Positions 1 to 5,191 of a stretch of 6,613 bases of DNA are shown here, piece by piece. Origin of the DNA: Arcobacter sp. (lineage in GTDB: Bacteria; Campylobacterota; Campylobacteria; Campylobacterales; Arcobacteraceae); contig DAOVXU010000096.1 of assembly GCA_030635995.1 (NCBI GenBank), positions 1 to 6,613 of the forward strand, given 5' to 3'. Position 1 is the stretch's first letter, and each line of letters starts with the position of its first letter. A program made the position numbers and the translations under genes. The notes beneath the pieces were generated by a model. The model searched no databases, was not told where the DNA came from, and saw nothing but the letters and a program-made list of their open reading frames with translations.

Positions 1-16
1 GATAAATAATTTTGGC

Positions 17-2572
17 TTATATATTATCTTTTAAAAATTCTAGTGCAAATTCTTTTGCTTCATTAATTTTTGAAGGATCTTTTCCACCTGCTTGAGCAAA
101 ATCTGGACGACCACCTCCACCTCCACCTACAATTGGTGCAACTGCTTTTATCCAATCACCTGCTTTTATTTTAGCATTTTTAACACCAGCAACTAACATA
201 ACTTTATCACCTTTTACTTGTAATAGTAGTGTAGCTATCTTTTCATTACCATTTTTCATATCATCTACAAGTTTTTTAATATCCCCATGTTCAACTATAT
301 CTACAACTACTTTTATACCATCTATCTCTAATTCATTAAGAGGAGTAGTTACATTTGCATGAGCATCTTTAAGTTCAATTTTTAGTTGTTTAATTTGCTC
401 TTTTAGTTTATTGATACCTTGTACAATATCTTTATTTTTTACTTCTAACTCTATAGTAGCAAGTTTCTCAACAGCATCTTGTGCATAGTTAATAGCAGAT
501 AATCCACAAACAGCTTCTATCCGTCTTACCCCCGCACTAACTCCACTCTCTTTAGTGATATAAAAACTTCCAATATGTCCAGTATTTGTTACATGAGTAC
601 CACCACAAAATTCTACACTAACATCTTCAAATTCAACTACTCTAACAATATTGCCATATTTTTCACCAAACATAGCAATAGCACCTTTTTTCTTTGCTTC
701 TTCTATATTTAACTCTTCAGTATTTCCAACTATATTATGAGCTATCATAGAATTAACTAAATCTTGAACTTCATCAAGTTGATCCTTAGTCATAGCTTTT
801 GGATATGTAAAATCAAATCTAAGTCTCTTATCATCATTTAAAGAACCTGCTTGAGATACAGTTTCCCCTAAAACAATCTTTAAAGCACTTTGAAGTAGAT
901 GTGTAGCACTATGATGTTTTGATATTTCATCTCTATTTACAACAATAGCATCAACATCTTCCCCAATATTAAGTGTTGAACTAGCAACTTCAACTTTTGA
1001 CATATTAATACCAAAAAACTTTTTTGTTTCACTTATAATTGCAATATGTTCACCATCTTCTAATGCCCCAATATCACCATTTTGCCCACCAGAAGTTGCA
1101 TAAAAAGGTGTTTTATCTAACATTATCCATCCAGTTTGTTTTGTATTTAAAATATCAACACTTTGAAATTTATCATTAAGTAATGCTACAATTTTAGATT
1201 TAGATTCATTTTTATCATAACCAATAAAATCATTCACTCCAACTTCATCTAGTATCTTTTTAAAATCCCCTTTATTTGCATCATCTCCACTACCTTTCCA
1301 TGCAGCTTTTGCTTTTGCTTTTTGTTCATCCATACATTTATCAAATTTATTATTATCAACGGTAAGATTCTTTTCTCTAAGCATATCTTGAGTTAAATCT
1401 AAAGGAAATCCATGTGTATCATATAGCTCAAATGCCACTTCACCACTAAATATATCTTTTGTACTTTTTAACTCTTGATTGAATAGTTCCATACCATTTG
1501 CTATGGTTTTGAAAAATCTTTCCTCTTCTAAGTTTACTTGCTCTTGAATAAATTTATATTTCTCTTTTAAATCAGAATAAGAATCACCCATCATTAAAGT
1601 TAATTTCTCAATAATTTCTCCCATAAAAGCTTTTCTAAATCCAAGTAAATAACCATGTCTTACAGCTCGTCTTAAAATTCTTCTTGCAACATAACCTCGT
1701 CCTACTTTATCAAAAAGTATCCCTTGAGATAGCATAAATGCAACAGTTCTTACATGATCTGCAATTACTCTAAAACTACCTATATTAGAAGGTGTTATTT
1801 TAGTATCACAAATAGATTCAATTTTATCTACTAATGGTTTAAATGCTGAAGAATCAAAGTTATTTAAAACACCCTCTTTAATAGCAATAACTCTTTCAAG
1901 TCCCATACCTGTATCTATAGATGGCTTAGGTAGTGGATTTAATTTTCCACTAGAATCTCTATCATATTGCATAAATACAAGATTCCAGATCTCTAAAAAT
2001 CTATCTCCCTCTCCACCCATTTTATCTTCAGGACCATTAAAATTTTCTTCCCCTTGATCATAAAAGATTTCACTACAAGGTCCACAAGCACCTATTTCCC
2101 CCATAGACCAAAAATTATCTTTATCACCAAATCTCATTATTCTATTTTCACTTATATGTTCTTTCCAAAGTTCATAAGCTTCATCATCAGTATCATGAAT
2201 AGTTACCCATAACTTTTCAATAGGTAATTCAAGATTTATTGTTAGAAATTCCCACGCATTTGAAATAGCATCTTTTTTAAAATAATCACCAAAAGAAAAA
2301 TTCCCAAGCATCTCAAACAATGTATGATGCCTAGCTGTATATCCAACATTTTCCAAATCATTATGTTTACCACCAGCTCTTATACATAACTGGCAACTTG
2401 TCGCTCTTGGTATTGTTGGTACTGGAACTGTACCTGTAAATATATCTTTAAACTGTACCATACCTGCATTAGTAAATAATAGTGTTGCATCATCTGGCAC
2501 TAGCGGTGCACTTTTAATAATATTATGCCCTTTTTTGGCAAAAAAATCTAAAAATTCTTTTCTTATATTCAT
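17..2572 (-). CDS. alaS: Alanyl-tRNA synthetase (AlaRS)
   Basis: Cytosolic enzyme that charges tRNA-Ala with alanine and hydrolyses mischarged Ser/Gly-tRNA-Ala. The 851 residues are complete and close to the usual family length. Class II catalytic core: FTNAGMVQFKD (33-43), RAGGKHNDLENVG (65-77), HHTLFEMLGNFSFGDYF (82-98), GACGPCSEIFYD (161-172), and motif 3 DTGMGLERV (220-228). The tRNA-binding segment ADHVRT...RGYVARRILRRAVRHG spans 271-307. The editing domain keeps all four zinc ligands: H554 and H558 (HxxxH), C656 and H660 (CGGTH). The C-Ala domain has a six-glycine run at 816-821 followed by RPDFAQAGGKD. The ATG start puts NIRKEFLDFF at the expected N-terminus; a weak GGA lies 9 bases upstream (2582-2584, complement). 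D385 matches E. coli Asp400, but the residue matching Asn303 is K289 (see findings). Gene and function are certain. No terminator is visible in the 16 bases downstream. Confidence 0.98.
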   Translation of the reverse strand: MNIRKEFLDFFAKKGHNIIKSAPLVPDDATLLFTNAGMVQFKDIFTGTVPVPTIPRATSCQLCIRAGGKHNDLENVGYTARHHTLFEMLGNFSFGDYFKKDAISNAWEFLTINLELPIEKLWVTIHDTDDEAYELWKEHISENRIMRFGDKDNFWSMGEIGACGPCSEIFYDQGEENFNGPEDKMGGEGDRFLEIWNLVFMQYDRDSSGKLNPLPKPSIDTGMGLERVIAIKEGVLNNFDSSAFKPLVDKIESICDTKITPSNIGSFRVIADHVRTVAFMLSQGILFDKVGRGYVARRILRRAVRHGYLLGFRKAFMGEIIEKLTLMMGDSYSDLKEKYKFIQEQVNLEEERFFKTIANGMELFNQELKSTKDIFSGEVAFELYDTHGFPLDLTQDMLREKNLTVDNNKFDKCMDEQKAKAKAAWKGSGDDANKGDFKKILDEVGVNDFIGYDKNESKSKIVALLNDKFQSVDILNTKQTGWIMLDKTPFYATSGGQNGDIGALEDGEHIAIISETKKFFGINMSKVEVASSTLNIGEDVDAIVVNRDEISKHHSATHLLQSALKIVLGETVSQAGSLNDDKRLRFDFTYPKAMTKDQLDEVQDLVNSMIAHNIVGNTEELNIEEAKKKGAIAMFGEKYGNIVRVVEFEDVSVEFCGGTHVTNTGHIGSFYITKESGVSAGVRRIEAVCGLSAINYAQDAVEKLATIELEVKNKDIVQGINKLKEQIKQLKIELKDAHANVTTPLNELEIDGIKVVVDIVEHGDIKKLVDDMKNGNEKIATLLLQVKGDKVMLVAGVKNAKIKAGDWIKAVAPIVGGGGGGRPDFAQAGGKDPSKINEAKEFALEFLKDNI

Positions 2573-2603
2573 TTTAATTATTCCATTTTTAATTTATATT
2601 TGG

Positions 2604-2615
2604 ATTTTATCTAAA
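2604..2615 (-). promoter_or_regulatory. Predicted alaS promoter (-10 region)
   Basis: Read on the minus strand this is TTTAGATAAAAT, ending 31 bases before the alaS ATG. TAAAAT serves as the -10 hexamer. The same 12-mer occurs upstream of trxB, which supports its being a vegetative sigma-factor site. No convincing -35 box is visible, as is common in Campylobacterota. The predicted 5' leader is about 25 bases, so there is no room for a riboswitch or leader structure between this promoter and the gene. Confidence 0.6.
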
Positions 2616-2624
2616 AATTACTAA

Positions 2625-2657
2625 TAAGTACCACAAAAGAATTAAACACTAGTAAAG
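2625..2657 (+). repeat. Left terminal inverted repeat of the palindromic element
   Basis: The 33 bases begin TAAGTACCACAAAAG and end CACTAGTAAAG. They pair with 2843-2875 at 32 of 33 positions (paired positions sum to 5500). The single difference, C2634 versus A2866, is a transition. Pairing breaks off at 2658 on the inside and at 2624 on the outside, so the ends are sharply defined. Confidence 0.9.
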
Positions 2658-2659
2658 GA

Positions 2660-2752
2660 AGACTAAATTAGTGCTAGTAGTTTAAAAAATATATGAAGGT
2701 TTGCTGTAGCAAATCGAATATCTTTTTTAAGCTAATAGTGCTGAGATAGTCT
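2660..2752. other. Arm 1: long imperfect hairpin inside the element
   Basis: Positions 2660-2694 pair with 2718-2752 in a constant register (paired positions sum to 5412). Of 35 positions, 27 are Watson-Crick, four are G-T and four are mismatched. The best blocks are AGACTA/TAGTCT at the base and TTAAAAAA/TTTTTTAA in the middle. The 23-base loop contains a second hairpin, TTTGCT-GT-AGCAAA (2700-2713). The four G-T pairs would be G-U wobbles in a plus-strand RNA. Its last six bases (2747-2752) are also the base of arm 2, so the two arms cannot both be fully formed. Confidence 0.75.
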
Positions 2753-2842
2753 TATAATCATCCTATTGTTTCCTTTAAAATCATCAATGTACGATGTACA
2801 TTTTCAAATTTTAAAGAAAACACTAGAATAATTCTAAAACTA
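2747..2842. other. Arm 2: long imperfect hairpin inside the element
   Basis: Positions 2747-2781 pair with 2808-2842 in a constant register (paired positions sum to 5589). Of 35 positions, 29 are Watson-Crick; four of the six mismatches are C-A and two are T-C. The innermost nine positions, CTTTAAAAT/ATTTTAAAG, are perfect. The 26-base loop holds a perfect 7-bp hairpin, AATGTAC-GAT-GTACATT (2786-2802). The C-A positions would be G-U wobbles in a minus-strand RNA. This is the best-paired of the two inner arms and it abuts the right terminal repeat with no spacer. Confidence 0.8.
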
Positions 2843-2875
2843 CTTTACTAGTGTTTAATTCTTTTATGGTACTTA
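2843..2875 (-). repeat. Right terminal inverted repeat of the palindromic element
   Basis: Begins CTTTACTAGTG and ends TATGGTACTTA; it is the reverse complement of 2625-2657 with one mismatch. Its outer end runs into a 14-base perfect palindrome shared with the flank. CTAGTGTTT (2848-2856) could also pair locally with AAACACTAG (2818-2826), so an alternative local hairpin competes with the long-range pairing. Confidence 0.9.
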
Positions 2876-2881
2876 AGTACC
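2868..2881. repeat. 14-base perfect palindrome at the right boundary; start of a repeated end sequence
   Basis: GGTACTTAAGTACC is its own reverse complement and is centred on the right edge of the element. It arises because the flank from 2874 (TAAGTACCACAAA, to 2886) repeats the first 13 bases of the element (2625-2637) in direct orientation. The two direct copies are 249 bases apart. The outer copy may be a remnant of another element end, a recombination footprint, or a binding site. Confidence 0.85.
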
Positions 2882-2886
2882 ACAAA

Positions 2887-2998
2887 TAAATAAAACAACA
2901 AATTATATTCTTTTAAATTTTATGATACAGAATTGGTCAATGAATTGATTTAAATACTTTAGTTATTAATTTCAAGCTTCCTTAAAGAGAAACTTTCA
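2887..2998. other. AT-rich spacer upstream of the trxA promoter
   Basis: No coding potential is seen. The only small structure is TCAAT-GA-ATTGA (2937-2948), a 5-base inverted repeat overlapping a direct repeat of AATTGRT (2931-2937 and 2943-2949). It lies about 50 bases upstream of the predicted trxA -10 box, where an activator could bind, but the match is too short to separate from chance in such AT-rich DNA. Confidence 0.3.
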
Positions 2999-3004
2999 TA
3001 TAAT
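2999..3004 (+). promoter_or_regulatory. Predicted trxA promoter (-10 box)
   Basis: A perfect TATAAT lies 27 bases before the trxA ATG, which gives a leader of about 20 bases containing the ribosome binding site AAGGA (3021-3025, 6 bases before the start). There is no clear -35 hexamer at the usual spacing. The promoter lies outside the palindromic element, about 120 bases to its right. Confidence 0.65.
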
Positions 3005-3031
3005 TTTGAAATTGAATTTAAAGGATTAAAA

Positions 3032-3349
3032 ATGGGAAAATATTTAGAATTAACAAGTGAAAACTTTGAAGCAACTGTAAATGAAGGTGTATCATTAGTA
3101 GACTTTTGGGCTCCTTGGTGTGGTCCTTGTAGAATGATTGCTCCAGTAATTGAAGAATTAGCTGAAGAATTTGATGGTAAAGCATCTATTTGTAAAATTA
3201 ATACAGATGAGCAACAAGAACTTGCAACAAAATTTGGTGTTAGATCAATACCTACAATTTTATTAATGAAAGATGGTGAAATAGTTGAAACTATGGTTGG
3301 TGCATCTTCTAAGCAAGTATTTGCTGATAAATTAAATGGTTTGTTATAA
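3032..3349 (+). CDS. trxA: Thioredoxin
   Basis: Small cytosolic dithiol protein that reduces disulfides in partner proteins and is itself re-reduced by thioredoxin reductase. The 105 residues are the standard single-domain length. Visible hallmarks are the buried acid D24 in VDFWAPW, the redox motif W29-C30-G31-P32-C33, the cis-proline P74 in RSIPT, and the glycine-containing loop near 90 (MVGAS). An additional cysteine, C54, lies in the central strand (SICKIN); it is not part of the active site. The ATG is preceded by AAGGA at 6 bases. The gene has its own promoter and is followed 25 bases later by an intrinsic terminator, so it appears monocistronic despite standing directly before its reductase gene. 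Confidence 0.97.
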   Translation: MGKYLELTSENFEATVNEGVSLVDFWAPWCGPCRMIAPVIEELAEEFDGKASICKINTDEQQELATKFGVRSIPTILLMKDGEIVETMVGASSKQVFADKLNGLL

Positions 3350-3374
3350 TAAATTGTTAAAATAGATTTATATT

Positions 3375-3403
3375 AAGGTTAGATATTTATATCTAACCTT
3401 TTT
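3375..3403 (+). terminator. Intrinsic terminator after trxA
   Basis: AAGGTTAGATAT (3375-3386) and ATATCTAACCTT (3389-3400) form a perfect 12-base inverted repeat with a two-base centre; the two innermost pairs would probably open to give a usable loop. The right arm runs into TTTTT (3399-3403). The A-rich left side is poorly suited to a bidirectional role. It separates the trxA transcript from the trxB operon. Confidence 0.9.
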
Positions 3404-3420
3404 GTATTTATATGTAATAA

Positions 3421-3432
3421 TTTAGATAAAAT
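3421..3432 (+). promoter_or_regulatory. Predicted trxB operon promoter (-10 region)
   Basis: TTTAGATAAAAT is identical over 12 bases to the predicted alaS promoter on the other strand. It ends 34 bases before the trxB ATG and starts 18 bases after the trxA terminator T-run. No -35 box is evident. It probably drives trxB, dapB, purF and the gene beyond, as no other promoter or terminator is obvious in the short gaps between them. Confidence 0.6.
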
Positions 3433-3466
3433 TATTTTATATAAATATTAATTAGAGGAATAAGAT

Positions 3467-4396
3467 ATGTTAGATTTTGCAATTATTGGCGGTGGTCCTG
3501 CTGGATTGACAGCTGGGTTATATGCTACTAGAGGTGGATTAGCAAATGTTACTATGTTTGAAAAAGGGCTTCCTGGTGGTCAAATAACTCAAAGTAGTGA
3601 GATTGAAAATTATCCTGGACAACTTGAAGTTGTAACAGGGATGGAACTTATGGATAAATGGCCAGAGCAATGTAAAAGATTTGGTCTAAAACATGAGATG
3701 AATGAAGTTACTAAACTTACAAAAAACAGTGATATTTTTACTTTAACTTTAGGTAGTGGAGAAAATGTAGAAGCTAAATCTGTTCTTATAGCAACTGGAA
3801 GTGTTCCAAAAGCTGCAGGTGTAAAAGGTGAAGCAGAGTTTTTTGGACGAGGCGTTAGTACTTGTGCAACTTGTGATGGATTTTTCTATAAAGGTAAAGA
3901 TGTTGCTGTTGTAGGTGGTGGAGATACTGCTGTTGAAGAAGCAATATTTTTAGCAAATATTTGTAAAACAGTTTATATTATCCATAGAAGAGATGAATTT
4001 AGAGCATCACCACATGAAGTTGAAAAATTAAATTCTTATAAAAATATTATTCAAATATTAAGCCATACAACTGAAGAGATTATTGGTGACAATACTGGAG
4101 TAACTGGTATAATTGTAAAATCAAAAGAGACAAATGAATTAAAAACACTTGATGTTTTAGGTGCATTTATATTTGTAGGTCGTGATGTTTTAAATCAAAC
4201 TTTAATACAAGATGATGGAACATTTTTATGTGATACAAATAAATCTGGTGAAGTTATTGTTGATCTTAAAATGAAAACTTCAGTAGATGGATTATTTGCA
4301 GGTGGAGATATAAGAATTGATGCACCTAAGCAAGTTGTATGTGCAGCTGGTGATGGAGCTATGGCAGGAATTAGTGCTATAGCATATTTACAATAG
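3467..4396 (+). CDS. trxB: Thioredoxin reductase (NADPH)
   Basis: Cytosolic flavoprotein that transfers electrons from NADPH through FAD and a redox disulfide to thioredoxin. The 309 residues match the low-molecular-weight bacterial type. Order of motifs: FAD-binding GGGPAG (8-13), ENYPG (47-51), FAD-domain ATGS (109-112), the active-site pair C133-A-T-C136 followed by D137, NADPH-binding GGGDTA (150-155), HRR (173-175), which in this family contacts the NADPH 2'-phosphate, and the second FAD motif GLFAGGD (275-281) with QVVCAAGDGAMAG (289-301). The ATG is preceded by AGAGGAA (3454-3460) at 6 bases. It is the first gene of the predicted trxB-dapB-purF operon, which couples redox supply to unrelated biosynthetic genes. 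A ferredoxin-dependent variant is unlikely given the intact NADPH motifs. Confidence 0.96.
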   Translation: MLDFAIIGGGPAGLTAGLYATRGGLANVTMFEKGLPGGQITQSSEIENYPGQLEVVTGMELMDKWPEQCKRFGLKHEMNEVTKLTKNSDIFTLTLGSGENVEAKSVLIATGSVPKAAGVKGEAEFFGRGVSTCATCDGFFYKGKDVAVVGGGDTAVEEAIFLANICKTVYIIHRRDEFRASPHEVEKLNSYKNIIQILSHTTEEIIGDNTGVTGIIVKSKETNELKTLDVLGAFIFVGRDVLNQTLIQDDGTFLCDTNKSGEVIVDLKMKTSVDGLFAGGDIRIDAPKQVVCAAGDGAMAGISAIAYLQ

Positions 4397-4405
4397 TAAA
4401 ATTAT

Positions 4406-4411
4406 AAAGGA
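4406..4411 (+). promoter_or_regulatory. dapB ribosome binding site (decides the start)
   Basis: AAAGGA lies 5 bases before the ATG at 4417 but only 2 bases before the in-frame TTG at 4414. This spacing favours ATG 4417 as the start and makes the encoded protein 257 residues beginning MLKVGILG. Confidence 0.75.
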
Positions 4412-4416
4412 AATTG

Positions 4417-5190
4417 ATGTTAAAAGTTGGAATTTTAGGAAGTACTGGTAGAGTTGGTTCTTTACTTATTGATGATTTAGCAAATGATGAGATGGCATGT
4501 GTTGGAGCTGTTCATGTATTTGATGAATTAACAAAAATATTACCAAAAGAGACTGTTGTAACAAATGATATGAAAACAATGATTGATTCATCTGATATTA
4601 TTATTGATTTTTCTGCACCAAAAGCTACGGAAGAACTTCTTTCTACAATTATAAAAGAAAAATCAGCAACACCTTTAGTAATTGCAACAACTGGATTTAG
4701 TGAACATCAAAAAAATCTTTTAATAGAAGCTTCAAAAATAGCACCAATTTTATATGCAACAAATATGAGTTTAGGTGTTGCTGTTTTAAATAAACTTGTA
4801 CACTTAGCTTCTAAAGCATTAGCTGATTTTGATTGTGAAATTGTTGAGCAACACCATAGGCATAAAGTTGATTCTCCAAGTGGAACAGCTTTAACATTAG
4901 CTGAACACGCAGCAGATGCAAGGGAACTTGACCTTGATAAAGTTAGAATTTCTGGAAGAGATGGAATCATTGGAGCTAGAACAAAAGATGAAATTGCCGT
5001 TATGAGTTTAAGAGGTGGAGATATTGTTGGTCGTCACACAGCTGGATTTTATAATGATGGTGAATTTATAGAATTAAACCATACGGCTACAAGTAGAAAT
5101 ACATTTTCTAAAGGTGCAATTAAAGCTGGAAAATGGCTTGTATCTCAAGAGGTTGGACTTTATTCAATTAATGATTGTTTAGGATTATAA
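4417..5190 (+). CDS. dapB: 4-hydroxy-tetrahydrodipicolinate reductase
   Basis: Catalyses the NAD(P)H-dependent reduction step of the diaminopimelate/lysine pathway, supplying peptidoglycan cross-links and lysine. From ATG 4417 the protein has 257 residues, close to the family norm. The N-terminal Rossmann domain shows GILGSTGRVG (5-14), DFSAP (64-68) and ATTGF (90-94). The catalytic signature HHRHKVDSPSGTA (146-158) carries the expected H146 and K150 pair and the substrate-binding SGT. C-terminal motifs SLRGGDIVGRH (197-207) and SRNTFSKGA (226-234) also fit. The gene begins 20 bases after trxB, and its last codons contain the purF ribosome binding site, so translation of the two is probably linked. 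dapB next to purF is also the order I recall in Campylobacter jejuni. Confidence 0.96.
   Translation: MLKVGILGSTGRVGSLLIDDLANDEMACVGAVHVFDELTKILPKETVVTNDMKTMIDSSDIIIDFSAPKATEELLSTIIKEKSATPLVIATTGFSEHQKNLLIEASKIAPILYATNMSLGVAVLNKLVHLASKALADFDCEIVEQHHRHKVDSPSGTALTLAEHAADARELDLDKVRISGRDGIIGARTKDEIAVMSLRGGDIVGRHTAGFYNDGEFIELNHTATSRNTFSKGAIKAGKWLVSQEVGLYSINDCLGL
5181..5184 (+). promoter_or_regulatory. purF ribosome binding site inside the end of dapB
   Basis: AGGA, formed by the dapB Leu-Gly codons TTA GGA, sits 7 bases before the purF ATG at 5192. With only one base between the dapB stop and the purF start, ribosomes finishing dapB would cover this site, an arrangement typical of translational coupling. 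Confidence 0.7.
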
Positions 5191-5191
5191 T

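Larger units (their letters stand above)
2625..2875. repeat. Three-armed palindromic intergenic element (MITE-like or structured RNA)
   Basis: This 251-base stretch lies between the alaS and trxA promoters and is almost wholly self-complementary. Its ends, 2625-2657 and 2843-2875, are a 33-base inverted repeat with one mismatch (C2634 against A2866). Inside are two consecutive long hairpins, 2660-2752 and 2747-2842, each with a 35-position stem and a small apical hairpin. Only two bases (2658-2659) separate the left end from arm 1, and none separate arm 2 from the right end, so the whole folds as a three-way junction. The dinucleotide TA sits at both outer edges (2625-2626 and 2874-2875), as expected for target duplication by IS630/Tc1-mariner-type transposition. 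It contains no convincing ORF. It could be a non-autonomous mobile element, a structured RNA gene, or both. The structure is read directly; the identity is inference. Confidence 0.8.

Noticed and set aside
2693..2749. An 18-residue ORF (MKVCCSKSNIFFKLIVLR) inside arm 1
   Set aside because: It has no ribosome binding site, and its sequence is dictated by the hairpin strands. Its cysteines come from the TTTGCTGTAGCAAA apical hairpin. Recurrence of this peptide in related genomes would more likely show that the DNA element is repeated.
2660..2842. Assigning the element to one transcribed strand from G-U versus C-A positions
   Set aside because: Arm 2 and the terminal repeat favour a minus-strand RNA, but arm 1 favours a plus-strand RNA, so the wobble argument cancels out.
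2625..2875. tRNA or other known structured RNA, or a CRISPR array
   Set aside because: The cloverleaf-like shape is far larger than a tRNA and lacks GTTC-type T-loop and CCA features. There are no regularly spaced direct repeats, so it is not a CRISPR array.
2625..2875. The element as a bidirectional terminator for alaS or trxA
   Set aside because: It lies upstream of both genes, and neither end of the long stems is followed by a T-run in the needed direction.
4414..4416. TTG as an upstream start for dapB
   Set aside because: It is only 2 bases from the AAAGGA ribosome binding site, whereas the ATG at 4417 has a normal 5-base spacing and gives the standard DapB N-terminus.
4397..4416. Lysine or purine riboswitch controlling dapB or purF
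   Set aside because: The gaps before dapB (20 bases) and purF (1 base) are far too short to hold such an aptamer, and the trxB leader of about 30 bases is also too short.
4707..4970. An 87-codon minus-strand open frame inside dapB
   Set aside because: It lies wholly within the dapB coding sequence, shows no recognisable domain and is low-complexity in Ser/Ala/Leu. It is a shadow of dapB codon usage.
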